A stretch of DNA of 64,000 nt, taken from NCBI RefSeq assembly GCF_033568475.1, contig NC_133123.1, positions 159,789,753-159,853,752 of the forward strand. The letters are read 5' to 3'. This DNA comes from Henckelia pumila. Taxonomy: Eukaryota > Streptophyta > Magnoliopsida > Lamiales > Gesneriaceae. A model generated the notes under the pieces. It was not told the origin of the DNA. It was given only the letters and a program-made list of their open reading frames with translations, and made no database searches. Each line of letters opens with the position of its first letter. Within the stretch, counting starts at the first letter, position 1. Positions 11,216 through 22,413 of this stretch are shown in pieces. The position numbers and the translations under genes are program-made.

Positions 11216-11639
11216 ATTTAATGTGTAAACATGTGTTAACCACCACTGATGATATAAAATCCGCATGAATATTTGGTGTTATTTCAAACAATATCTGGTA
11301 TAATAAAATCTGCTTCGTGGTACAATAAACACCAGCATGTGCTACATCTCATATATATTATTTGTTCCAAACACATGGTACCGTAACGCTTAAACCAACA
11401 TGAGCTAATCATCATAGTTTGTTAAATAATAATAACTGGTGAAAACTACGAATTAATTTTGGTGTAATATATCATAAATTATGTGGTATACATTAACATA
11501 AGATATGGTACAACATAAACTAATTTGTGGTATAATACACATGAGGACGTGGTACATTTCGACATATATTTCGGTAATACCATCTCTTGTACATCATTTG
11601 TCCAAAACATGAAAATTCATGTCTAACAAGAAACTAGAT
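11216..11639. other. AT-rich MULE interior without a gene
   Basis: Holds scattered words related to the repeat families (TGGTACAATAAAC, GTGGTATAATACAC) but no frame or structure that can be named. Confidence 0.5.
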
Positions 11640-12059
11640 CTACACCACAGAGTATTTGGCTAAAAAATCAAGTCCAAAATCATCAATCCCACAAAATAAC
11701 ATATGACTCACTAGTTGAACAAAATATAATAACATAACAAGAATGTCAAGGCAACGAGGCAACACTAATACTTCCGTAGGACCGAGTACACTTTTTACTG
11801 TATGAAGATGTGTCATAATACAGACGTCCTCATCTTCATTCAATGTAACATACTTCTTCTGATGAGGGGCTAGATATTTCAATGTCACAATCTGTGGAGT
11901 AATCTCCTTACATTTTCTCTCAAGATTCAGAAACAACTCCATTAGGTTGAATCCATGACAAATTGAAATCATATAAAGGTCATCTTTATAATCGCAGCTA
12001 CCCAGAAATGAAAATTTTTATGATCCAGATCCAGATCCAGATCCAGATCCAGATTCCAT
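11640..12059 (-). pseudogene. MULE transposase, N-terminal PB1-like domain only
   Basis: On the minus strand an ATG at 12059-12057 starts a frame with a Gly-Ser repeat encoded by (GGATCT)n, an in-frame TAA at 12020-12018, then residues in the same frame resembling the PB1-like domain that opens plant mudrA-type transposases: VTLKYLAPHQKKYVTLNEDE (about 11900-11820), then a hydrophobic strand LGPTEVLVL. In intact relatives the DDE transposase core and a SWIM/CCHC zinc region follow; here the similarity stops after VLPR and neither is present. An upstream minus-strand stretch (13200-13030) looks like a pyrimidine-rich 5' leader with a GCCAAG/GTACGA splice donor, so 12060-13040 would be an intron. 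The gene is truncated and non-functional. Confidence 0.65.
12021..12056 (-). repeat. (GATCCA)n hexanucleotide microsatellite
   Basis: Five to six perfect GATCCA units. On the minus strand they encode Gly-Ser dipeptides just after the MULE transposase start codon. Confidence 0.9.
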
Positions 12060-13234
12060 TTCTACAAGAGATTGAGCAAAAATCAAAGTCACATGATTGG
12101 ATATAAAAATTCAATAGAAAAAAATCAATACTCAGTACATAATAAAAAACAGAATCTTCAGAGTAAATAAGAATAAAATTATCTTAATTATCTTCATTCA
12201 ACTCAACAAATTAAAAATTCTGATGGGAAACAGAATTGATGCATCAAATGCGCATCAACTAATGGTAAAATCGAAATGTTATTTTTCCCCCAAAAATTCA
12301 AGTTCCACATAATAATTAGTTCTAATGAGTCGTTAGTCCTGTTGCCCTTTCCTTGTCTAGCTACCTCCCGGTCCTCCCCAATACATCATGACAAACAAAT
12401 AAATACATCTGGAATGGGCAATTGATTAACACCAAATGCGTACATATACCATTAAAAATATAAGAATTTGTAATTTTCCGCAAGAGTCACAATACATAAC
12501 CAACTACAAACCGAAAATGACATCGATTCACACTCCATAACATGCAACCTGTAGTCAAAGAAATGATTTTGATTACAGAATACGCGCCAACAAAATGGGT
12601 GAGACACTTAACATATCAAAATTTTTAATTTGTAAAAGCACATAAAATACATCCATGAAAGAGTTCTAATAAAAAATAATCCACAAAATTGAATATATCA
12701 CAAACTAAAGCAAAAGATTTAGTAAAATCTCACGATTTAGCTCCCAGTCACAACAAACCTGAGCTATAAAAACTAAAACTCACTTCAATTTTCGTTCAAT
12801 TAAGATGAACCATTAATGAAAAATCAACCCAAAAGGCATAAAAAATAGCAGAACACGTAATGCTAACAAAACTTCTTTTTCTGAAAACAAGATATTGATT
12901 TCAAGAAAATTTATTCAATTAATCGATTGGATCGCACAATCACGACCACAAATTCAAACCTTAGATGAAAATCAAAATGGTTTCAGCAACTTCCCCTATA
13001 ATTAAAAGAATACGTTGGTGTTCCTCGTACCTTGGCTTCCGCTAGTGGATGTCAACTACGCCGGTGGATGTCGACGTTGCCTGTGACTATGGATTTAGTT
13101 TTCTGTCTTCAACATGAAAAGAGAAAAAAAATTGGGAAATTGTTACAGTGAAAAGGAGAGAGAACGAAGAAGAGAAAGGGAACGAGAGAGAACATAAAAA
13201 GGAGAAGAGAAATTATTAAAAAAATGGAAAATAT
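12060..13234 (-). other. MULE 5' leader and probable intron
   Basis: AT-rich sequence with no open frame. On the minus strand 13200-13030 is pyrimidine-rich (TTCTCTCTCGTTCCC) and carries two GACATCCAC words, consistent with a 5' leader ending at a splice donor near 13033. Confidence 0.4.
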
Positions 13235-13364
13235 GTGTGATTTAGTTGCTAGGGAGCTTAAAATAATTTTTCAAGAGTGTCAGGGATCCCAAACTAAGGT
13301 TTTCTGATCTAGGGACTGAGCACAAACATGAGGTTTGAATTAGGGATTTATTTCCAATTTACCC
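13235..13364 (-). repeat. Right TIR of the MULE
   Basis: Inverted match to 6578-6710; ends TTTCCAATTTACCC. Confidence 0.7.
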
Positions 13365-13473
13365 TTTTTTTAAAGGGTAATATTTTCTGGATTAATTTTG
13401 AATGAAATAATTAAGTGGTTTTAGGGTGGTCATGATACCAAGGTAATTACAATCGCTTTTTAATTTTTATAAT

Positions 13474-14943
13474 GAGTTAATTGCATCAAACACCCCTGTG
13501 AAATATTGAAAATACACACTTCTCCCCTGTGAAATTTTAATAGACATCCTCAACTCTGACATTTTAAAAAATTAGCGCACTCTCCCATTCAAATGAGTTA
13601 TTGTTGCACACGCGCCCCTCATGCGACTGAGCAAAGATTTTGATATTTTTTTTTTTGCATCAAATACCCCTGTGAAATATTAAAAATGCATATTTGACCC
13701 CTATGAAATAATTTTTAAATATTCAACCCATAATATAAAATTTTTAATAAAATCCAATTATAAATATTTAGCAAACATTTTTTGTTTTATTATTTTTTAT
13801 TTTAAATTTATTATCATTAATAAATTTTTCTAAAAAATATTATTACTTTATCCTGTTATTATTATTTTATTAAACTCACTTCGTATTTTCAAATTTTCCA
13901 TTAAACATGCATTCATAAACAAGTATTTAAATAATTTAAAGTACCAAAATATTGAACTAAACTAATAAGTTCAAACATATTGCTCTTTCGATTTAGAACT
14001 ATTTATTATTGAACCAAAATTTAAATTTTTGGATAATATGCATTACACAATTTGTAATAAATAATAAAAAATAACATGCTTATATAATTCTAAATCGAAA
14101 AAATAACATTCATGAAATTATCATTTGGTTCAATATTTTGGTATTTTTAGATATTTAAATCCTTATTTATGAACCATGTTTAATGGAAAATTTGAAAACA
14201 CGAAGTGAATTGATAAAATAATGATAACAAGATAAAATAATAATTTTTTTAGAAATAAATTAATTATAAATTATAAATTTAAAATAAAAAATTAAAAAAA
14301 TAAAAATGTTTGAAAAATATTTTATAGTGATATCTTAATAAATATTGTGTATTATTATTTAATGTAAATTCTGCAATCCATTTTAAAAAATTTAGGTTTT
14401 GGTTCAAAAATATATAATCCTAAATTGAAAAGTAATATGAATGAACTTATCATTTTCATTTAATATTTTGATACTTTTAGATATTTAAATCTCGTTTAAG
14501 AATGCATATAGAGAAGTTGAAAACAATAAGAAAGTTTACTAATATAATGATAACAAGATAAAATAATAATATTTTTAAGAAAAAATTATATAATCATAAT
14601 AAATTAAAAATTAAAAATAAAATTAATAAAACAAAAAGTGTTTGCTAAATATTTTATGATTATATTTTAATAAAAATTGTGTATTATGGGTTGAATAGAT
14701 TTAAAAATTATTTTCATAGGGGTAAAATATGCATTTTTATTATTTCACAGGGTATTTGGTGCAAAAAAAAAAATCAAAATATTTGCCCAGTCGCATGAGG
14801 AGCGCGTGCGCAACAATCACTCAACTGAAGGGGCGAGTGTGCTAATTTTTTAAAAGGTCAGGGTTGAAGATGCCTATTAAAATTTCACAGGGGAGAAACG
14901 TGCATTTTCAATATTTTACGGGGATGTTTGATGCAAATAACTC
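13474..14943. mobile_element. Long-TIR foldback element with 10-bp TSD
   Basis: Arms of at least 240 bp (13474-13740 and 14695-14943) are reverse complements, starting GAGTTAATTGCATCAAACA and ending TGATGCAAATAACTC. The arms contain nested CCCCTGTGAAATATT words and a conserved inner GTGCGCAACAATCACTC-like segment. The AT-rich middle also shows partial inverted symmetry. TTTTTATAAT flanks both sides (13464-13473, 14944-14953). TSD length and long TIRs suggest a non-autonomous MULE-like foldback. There is no coding sequence. A paralogous empty site is present near 31275. Confidence 0.85.
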
Positions 14944-14953
14944 TTTTTATAAT

Positions 14954-15470
14954 ACAACAATAGTATAGATATTCGAACAAATATCTTTTGTTGATTAATG
15001 TGTTGTTTCACTCAACGACTTAATAAATTATACAATGATGAAATAATAATTACTAAAAATATGCTGGCAGCTAGAGCTTTTAATTTGGGTTAGACCATTG
15101 AATCGACTAACTTGACAACACAATTTTAATCGATTGGGTCTAAAATTTTCCAACTCATAGGTCATGGGCATAGGCGGGTTAGCCCGAGGCAAGCGTGGGT
15201 TGGCCTGTGGGTTTGGTAAAAAAATTTAAAAAATTACATTATGGATTTGCAATTTTTCTAGTAAAAGTTTTGACTCAGTACACCGCGCAATTATTTAGTA
15301 CTTGTGCATAATTATATCTAAGTAATTTGTTATTTGTTTTTATTTTTATTTAGACTTTAAATATTTTCGTTGCATGTTGTATCAAGTGTTAACTAAAAAC
15401 CACCCAACATACATAATTTGTTAACTTAAATTAACAAGGTACATAGGAAAATTCATAATTGTTTATAAGT
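14954..15470. other. Intergenic sequence, part dispersed repeat
   Basis: 14944-15055 matches 31273-31390 (shared CACTCAACGACTTAA and ATTTTGTTGATTA words). The remainder to 15470 is AT-rich with no recognisable feature. Confidence 0.6.
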
Positions 15471-15474
15471 TATT

Positions 15475-18395
15475 TTAAATAAATTTAGCTAAACAGCCTC
15501 TAAAACAGTAAACAAACAAAATGGATCCAAGCCAAATTACAATACTTGGCTCCACATATAAATGTACGAATGAACATGTACCAAATGCCCAAAAAAGGTA
15601 TATCATCACACCCCTAATCGTCCGCCAACGGTGCCAACGGCTGGTAAAAGAATAGGAGCAATACAATGCAAGCTGTGGTTGGGGCAAAAGAACATCATTT
15701 ACCACTTCATTTACCACTTGAGACACTTCGTGCCACCCCGATGTTTCGTGGCAAATAACTCGAAAACCAATATTAGTTCCATTACTTACTTGCTGCTTCT
15801 GTATATTCTTTGCTGAATCAAAGACAGAAGCTTTACAACCACGCAACTCGATCATGTCGAGTGACAGGCTTTCTCCCATCCCAGATGGTATCTGCTCCAA
15901 TTCACCGCACCGTCGAATAATGAGGCGCTGGAGGCTTGGGAAGTGGCAAGAATCAGCTTCCCAATGCTTCAACTTCAGGCCTTCAAGTACCAAAGTGTTT
16001 AGTTCACAGAACTCCTCTTCATTCGGCTTCCACTCGGTCCCGATGCAAGCATGATCCATCAGTTTGAGAACTTGTAGATAAGGTAGTGAGCCTATGACGG
16101 CCAAATCATCCCAAGGAATCCCCACCCCAGCTAAGGTCAGAGTTTTAAGCGACCGCGGAAGTGGAAAGTCAAACCTTGTGGGTGAAATCCATTCCGGGAA
16201 CAAACCTATTTCCGGAATCACGCGTATCTTCAATGCTTTGAGTTGATGTAGGTTGCCGAGATTCTCAAGCTGGTAGTCCGACCATACTCCCAAACCGCGA
16301 TACTCATAAACAACGTCGATTTTCTTGATGTTGGGAATCCTCTGCAACACTTCCTTAGTAAATATCAAATTCAATAGCCCTGAAAGATTCTCGAGGCTCT
16401 CGAAAACTATATGTTCAATGTGAACACCCGCTGGATCTGGCAAATGAGCTCTGTCACACCTTAGATGCCTCAAATGTGTCATGTTCCATATTTCCACTGG
16501 TAAATGATATTTACTTCTTCCAGACCGATTTCGAATGATAATCAGTGTTTGGAGATTCCATAGCTTTGTTATTGATGCAGGTACATCCCCGTTACATGTC
16601 AAAGCAATGTAGCGTATGCTCCTAAGCTCTAAAACATGATGTGGAAATTTAGGAAACAATACTTGGGAAACTTCCAGTACCCTGAGAAGTTCGAATTCTG
16701 AAAAATTTCGTGGGTCAATATAGCATTGTCCCACGCATACAAGCGAGCGAAGAAATGGAGTACAACATGATATGTAGTTAGAAGGAATTAGAACATGCTT
16801 GAATTTTTTCCTCAATGGATGAATGCTTATGCGACGCTCTGTTGCTAAATGAGATGCAAGTAAACCGACACGACGTCTCGGTATTTGGAGGAACTCCTCT
16901 CTCTTGGCTTCTTCCAAGCAGAAGTCGAGCAAGAGATCATGCATCCTAAAAGCTTTGATTCTTCCTTCGAAGTTCCTCTTAGACATCAAGATAAGGCTTC
17001 TATCAAACAGATCTTCCACACACCCCTGTGCCACATCTTCTGGGCTTTGATCATCAACTTCTCTCAGAAAACCCTCAGCAACCCACATCTTGGTGAGTTT
17101 CGAAACACGAACCTCATGACTTTTTGGAAAAACTCCCATATAAAGGAAGCATGCCTTCAATTGTTGAGGTAAATAGTTGTAGCTTAATCTTAGTAACTCT
17201 GAGCATTGATCACCACTTGAAATCAAAAGTGAAGTTACATTGTCGGCCACGGATTGCCACGCGACTTGTGTTTTCTCTACCTTTGAAAGTAATCCACCGA
17301 TCACCACAATTGAAAGGGGAAGTCCTCCACAATCACGTGCAATCATCTTTCCGATTTCTTGTAATTTCAGAGGGCAAGGTTTATCTCCAAAAATTTTACC
17401 ACGAAGTAGCATCCAACTCTGTTCGTCCTTTAGTGGATTCATCAGATGAGGAGTCCAAGAAGGCCTAGCATACTTGGCAACATTAGCAATCCGAGTAGTC
17501 AAAATGATTCGGCTTCCAGTGTTGTCATCTGGAAACATCGTTTTCAAGCTGTCCCAGGCCTTGGTGTCCCAAACATCATCTATTGTGATGAGATACCTTC
17601 GACCCTTCAAGTTTTTATAAATGAAAAGTTTAACTGAGCATCGCTTGCTTCCAGCATTTCCTTGGCCAATATTTTCATTGAATCTAGCATACCTAACAGG
17701 ATATCTCGTATGCTATATGATTGAGACACAGTGGCCCAAGCACGAATGTCAAAATGATTTACAACACCTCGATCATTATAAACATGTGTTGCCAAAGTAG
17801 TCTTACCGATACCTCCCATCCCGACAATCGAGAGGATCTTGAGTGTGGACGATTCTTCTGCAAGTTGATCCTTGATTTCCATCAAGTTATCATTGAATCC
17901 CACCATTAAGTACTCCTTGGTTATACTCGAAACAAGTCTTGGATGCAAAGCATTTCGTGGTTGGAAACAAGTCTTGGTGAACCCCATTTGTTCCTCAAAC
18001 TTCACCACCTCAACAATCAAGGAATCAAATTTATTGGCCATTAGCTTAATATCGGTTGGTTCTATCGTCTCCTCCTTATTCAGGTATGAGTTATTCTTAG
18101 ACGCTGCATTAAACATGAACGACGGGAAGCCCTTGTAATCATGAGATGAATTGCTTGAATAGACGTCCATTAAATCGTCTGCTCCAAAAGCCGCATCTCT
18201 GATTCTTCCTTCCAAGAAAGTCACAGCGTTGCTTTCATGGGATGGATACTCTTCCAAGAAACACTGCAAGAATCCAACTTTTGCGTTGAAGGATTCGATA
18301 TCTTTCTTGTCACAAGGAATATTGGAATATTTCTGAGGGTTTTGGAGGATGTTGTGGAGATTTTGCTTAAGAGTCATTATAGCAGCATACGCCAT
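15475..18395 (-). pseudogene. R1-type CC-NB-ARC-LRR resistance gene, single frameshift
   Basis: Intracellular immune receptor of the R1 (late blight resistance) type. The ATG at 18395 opens 262 codons: an Rx/R1-like N-terminal domain (1-~150), the P-loop GMGGIGKTT (192-200), then FDIRAWATVSQS. The frame is lost at about 17620 and resumes in another frame with RRYLITIDDVWD (kinase 2), GSRIILTTR, CGGLPLS, LSYNYLPQQLKACFLYMGVFP and MHDLLLDFC, followed by LRRs to about codon 600 of the second part. There are no splice signals at the break, so a 1-bp loss or 2-bp gain (or assembly error) is most likely. The last ~49 residues (GVMIYLFW..., SIVIWLGSILFVYCF) form two hydrophobic segments, unusual for this family. 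Otherwise intact and intronless, so it may have been active recently. Confidence 0.9.
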
Positions 18396-18456
18396 GTTTA
18401 AAATCTCCGCACAAAATTAATGGTTCTGAGATTTTAAGGTTTCAGTGTGTATCTTG

Positions 18457-18465
18457 ATATATATA
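18457..18465 (-). promoter_or_regulatory. Candidate TATA box of the NLR gene
   Basis: TATATATAT on the minus strand, about 62 bp upstream of the start codon, giving room for a short leader. Confidence 0.45.
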
Positions 18466-18479
18466 GTGGTAATCATTTT

Positions 18480-19499
18480 TTGTAATATTAAATATTAATT
18501 GGTTTGGGGGGCAGATCACTTTAAAGTTTAAATTAAACGCGTTGATTCTTATGCTATAAGATAGGAACCTTAAAATTTCTTTTACGTAGACGGCAGATAT
18601 AAGATAGGAACCTTATTATTTCTCTTGTAAATCCCAAATTTTATGTTCTTCTGTGGAAAAAAATTGACCTGGATTTGTAAATCCATACTAAAAGTTTGGA
18701 ATAAAATATAAATAATATTAAATTTTAGTTTAAGCTGAAAATAAAATATTTCTGCTATTTATATTTTACAAATATAGTGACAATAGTTTGAATGTATTTT
18801 TGTTTTTAGTATTTTGGTTTTTAGGTGGTAAAATTTATTAGAATGATTTTTAGTAATTTTCGAATTATCTTTTCCGTTCTTCTTTGTATTTTTCCTATAA
18901 GTATTATTTCCGCACAATAATTTTTAATCTCTTAGTTATTAGTTATTATGTTGGACTAATTATGTGGTTTACTCAAAGTTTACCGATTTTTCTTTCCTAA
19001 ATTTCAGTTTAGGATGTCTTTATTAATTAAATAGTAGTTACTTGTATAACCCTATTATCTTATTTATATAGAATAAGGGGTAAATATGTATATAGATAAT
19101 ACAAAAACTTTATTCCTCTATTCATATTTTTAGATTAAAAGTAAATAGAAACAGATAGATAAATAATACATACAAAGGATCAGCAACAATTGAGTTCAAC
19201 TCCATCTGAAAGCAGCATTGTCTTTGGTCTTTCATTTCCCATGAACAATCAGCTGACACAAGGAGAGAAAAATGAAATGGAAATTGAAAAAAAAAAACAA
19301 ATTACTAAACCGACAAAAGTTTTGTAATAATGATATAACACACTCAACTTAAAAAATGACACTTGAGCAAGTATTAGCTTTTCAGAGGAAAGAAACTAAC
19401 CATTCCATGTAAGTATTTTTCATATCTTTATTAATGTTGAGAGATGCATAGAACTTCAATTAGGAATTTAGGAAAACTCAGGTTTCGAAGAAGGATAAT
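18480..19499. other. Intergenic AT-rich region
   Basis: No gene seen. A short phrase, TATAAGATAGGAACCTTA, occurs twice (near 18555 and 18599). The rest is AT-rich and presumably holds the NLR promoter and the 3' flank of the PPR gene. Confidence 0.5.
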
Positions 19500-20822
19500 T
19501 CATTTCTTAGGAACAAGTCTCTTGATCAAATCGAGCAAAACACGATCTTGATATTTTTCGAACCTATGAAGCAACATGGATGTAGTTGTGGCGTCAGCTG
19601 AGAAACCCTTTCTAACCATTTCTTCCAAGTGTGGCATTGCTTCACAAAGCTTTTTCCTTTTAAGAAAGCCTTGGACAACTACGTTTAATGTCGCACTATT
19701 GGGTGTACAACCACCTTTTTTCATATCCATCAGCATATCTTTTGCCTCTTGTACATGTCCCATTAGACAAAGTGAGCTGATCATGTTGTTATAAATCACA
19801 ATATCGGGCTTCAAACCTTTCGAATGAAGTTCATTGAAAAGAATGTTAGCAACATCAGGTTTTCCACCCTTGCATAATCCATTTATCATGATAGAATAGA
19901 CGATTAGATCGGGATTTAGACCTTTATCTTCCATAGTTCGCAAAATTGAAAGTGCTTGGGTAAATTGCTGAGTCTTACACAAGCTTTCCAATATAAAAGA
20001 ATAAGTAATCAAGTCAGGAGATACTTTCCGAGCTTCCATCTCATTGAAAAGCTTCTGGCCAGCATCATATCTACCTCCACGAAATAATCCTTGTATCATG
20101 ATGTTGTAGGAAATTGTTGTAGGCTCCAACCCGTTAGCGGAAATTTTATGAAAGTACTTCCAAGCTTCATCCACCTTTTCTTTCTTAATATATCCATTGA
20201 GCATATTGTTGTAGGTAAAGATATTTGTCTTGAGACCCATAAATGCTAAGAAATCAAACAATCTTTGTGCTCTATCCATTTCCCATCGTAAACAATATCC
20301 ATCTATCAAGGCAGTGTACGTGACAATATTCGGCGAAACATCTCTTTTCTTCATGCTTCTAAACAAATCCTCTGCCTCATTAACCATTCCTTCCTTGCAA
20401 AATGCATCAACCAATATAGTAAAAGTAAACACATTTGGATGGATTTTGAGACCTCGCATGTCAACGAACAAGTCTTTTACCTCTTTCCATCGGCCAAAAT
20501 TGCACAGTCCCTGGATCATTGAATTGTAAGTAAAAACATCTGGAGACACCCCTTTCTTAATCATCTGGTACAATAATCGGAGTGCATCATCTACCATCTT
20601 ATCTTTACAAAGACTATCAATTATCGTGATGTATGACTTGACATCAGGTTTGCAAGTTCCTTTTGCCAACGTACCCAGTAAATCACGGGCCATGAGAGTG
20701 TAACCAGCTTTGCACAGCCCATTTATCACGGCTAGAAATGTGACTTCGTTTGGCTCACATAATTTCTCTCTTAATACCTTTTTAAAAATTTCCACCGCGT
20801 CATTAGAGCGACGTTTATTCTT
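19500..20822 (-). pseudogene. P-class pentatricopeptide repeat gene, 5'-truncated
   Basis: The frame encodes about 440 residues made almost entirely of 35-residue PPR motifs: eleven complete repeats (for example DVFTYNSMIQGLCNFGRW and DLIVYSIMINGLCKGGKP) plus a partial C-terminal one, ending LIKRLVPKK. No E, DYW or other editing domain is present, so it is P-class. The regular GLCK signatures resemble restorer-of-fertility-like proteins, which bind mitochondrial RNA. Family members normally start with an organelle targeting peptide and several more repeats; here the frame runs open without a start into the Tekay element at about 20822. The ATG-lacking 5' end and loss of the targeting peptide make function doubtful. 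There are no internal stops, so the truncation looks recent relative to decay. Confidence 0.9.
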
Positions 20823-22397
20823 GATCGATTGAGTTTCGGTTATGTTGTTCTTGATCGAGTTCTGATCGTTTATTCTCTGTCGGTTTTGAAATAGAGCGAC
20901 GTTCGGATTTTTTATGATTTTTGGAAGCTTATTTCAAAAATTGAGTTTTGAGATGTGTTGGATTTGAGTTGTTATTGTTGTTTTAGCATTGTTATGAGTT
21001 GATACCGATAGTATACTGGTGTCTGCGTTTTCGGTTTGATCAGTTTATAGTCGTTATGCCGCCGATTTGAGTTTTGGGATTTTGAACTGTTTGAATCGTT
21101 GAACTTTGGCTATTGAATTTTGATCGTCATTGTTGATCTTCTTTGCCTCCGTACAAATTCGTCTGGAGTTTGTCGAGCCCTGTGTTAGCAGCTTTCGATC
21201 GTCGAAGAATTGGACGAAGAGCGGTAAAGAGTTTACCTTGGGCGTTGTTGATTGTTTAGGTTGTATAGATTTTGATATAACCTCTTTTGTAGCGTATCCA
21301 GAGTTGGAGCTACTTGCATTGAAAGATACAAGCAGTCATAGCATGAGGAACTTGTATTTTGTTATTGATTGAGCTTTTTGTTATATGTCTTTATGGTTAT
21401 GTTTTCTTATCCATTCATCTTGAGCCAAACCTTTGATTTGTCGGGCAGAACAGCCCTTTTTGTTTAGACGTTTTGGGGGTTATACTGCGAGTGGCCTGGG
21501 TTATAGAAGTTCACCTAGTGTCAGCATACTCCTTATAGTCGCACCAAAGTCTAGGGGTATGAGATACGTGGCACCACCTCAATTGGGAAAGTCGGTGAGT
21601 TGTTACGTGGTCTCATCCTCGGGATCCCAAAAGCATAGCAACAATCCCTTGTTTATCAGAGTTGATATCCCGATTTTAAAGACATGCATTTCATTACGTT
21701 GATATTGAATATGTTGTTGTCTTGAAAGCATGTTGTTGTTATATTACTTGTTTGTATGTTATGTTGCTTTTACTGGGAATATTATTCTCACCGGAGTCAT
21801 CCGGATGGTGCTTTGTTTTGTATGTGTACTTGGCAACAAGAGGGGTAGGATCAAGTCAGTGAAGACCTGGTTAGCATCAAGAGTGAGAGATAGAAGTGGG
21901 ACTCGGTTTAGAAGTCGAATTAGCATGTCAATCTAGTTTATGATTCGAAGCATGTTAGAACTCGAACTTGTTGTTGTTTGTAGTTTCTATTATTCGAATA
22001 TTATGGATTGAAGGTTGTCGTTGCATGTAATATGTACCTTGTTATGCATTGAATGTAATAGACTTGAGCGTTGGCATGATTTTCTACTGTTTTCTTTTCC
22101 CTATGCTGTCACCGCTCGATCGATAAGATTTGACCGATCGAGCGGTGGACTTTGTGGCTGTTCTCTGTTTTTGAAAAAGGGTGCCCTCTCGATCAGTTGA
22201 ATCTTACCGATCAAGCGGTGCTGGATTTTTATTTCGGGCAGAAAGTTTGCAAATTCTGGCTCGCTCGATTGGTTGAATCTTACCGATCGAGCGAGGCACT
22301 ATTTCAAAAAAAAATCCTTTATTAATTTTAGTCTTGGATCTTGTATGCTTAATTGTTGTTTAATCCGAGATTAGTTGTTTAGAACCGAGGTATCACA
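20822..22397 (+). repeat. 5' LTR of the Tekay element, truncated at its start
   Basis: Matches 29634-31261 from GAGTTTCGGTTATGTTG to the terminal TATCACA. It lacks an ~80-bp segment found at about 30140-30225. It carries three CGCTCGAT-type palindromes at 22110-22295. Confidence 0.88.
22110..22295. repeat. Three successive CGCTCGATCG palindromic hairpins in the LTR
   Basis: ACCGCTCGATCG ... CGATCGAGCGGT forms a perfect 12-bp stem with a 12-base loop (about 22110-22146). A similar but imperfect one follows at about 22188-22222, and CTCGCTCGAT ... ATCGAGCGAG near 22260-22293. The loops share a GATTTGAC/GAATCTTAC-like word. The 3' LTR repeats the arrangement near 31000-31155. Confidence 0.8.
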
Positions 22398-22402
22398 TTA
22401 AG

Positions 22403-22413
22403 TGGTATCAGAG
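22403..22413 (+). other. Primer binding site of the Tekay element
   Basis: TGGTATCAGAG, initiator-Met tRNA type, begins five bases after the LTR end. Confidence 0.85.

Larger units (their letters stand above)
6578..13364 (-). mobile_element. Mutator-like element (MULE) with long TIRs, decayed
   Basis: The ends are diverged inverted repeats of roughly 130 bp: 6578-6710 (GGGAAAATTGGGAAAAAATC) and the reverse complement of about 13235-13364 (GGGTAAATTGGAAATAAATC). Both contain words such as TCAGTCCCT and CTCCCTA. Flanks give a 9-bp near-match (ATTTTTTAA at 6569-6577, TTTTTTTAA at 13365-13373). The right half carries the start of a MULE transposase on the minus strand. The left half looks like a plus-strand transcription unit. 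That convergent layout recalls mudrA/mudrB of maize MuDR (inference). The catalytic part of the transposase is absent; tandem repeats fill 8737-11215. Confidence 0.75.

Noticed and set aside
10752-11291. 179-codon minus-strand frame with 47-residue repeats
   Set aside because: It lies entirely in the 140-bp tandem array; the frame stays open only where units are 141 bp. Composition is Cys/Tyr/Thr-rich without a domain and neighbouring units break the frame.
17124-17468. 114-codon plus-strand frame inside the NLR gene
   Set aside because: Antisense shadow of the conserved NB-ARC coding sequence; no domain on this strand.
17600-17640. Intron explaining the NLR frame change
   Set aside because: The two frames adjoin within about 20 bases and no GT-AG pair of plausible length exists.
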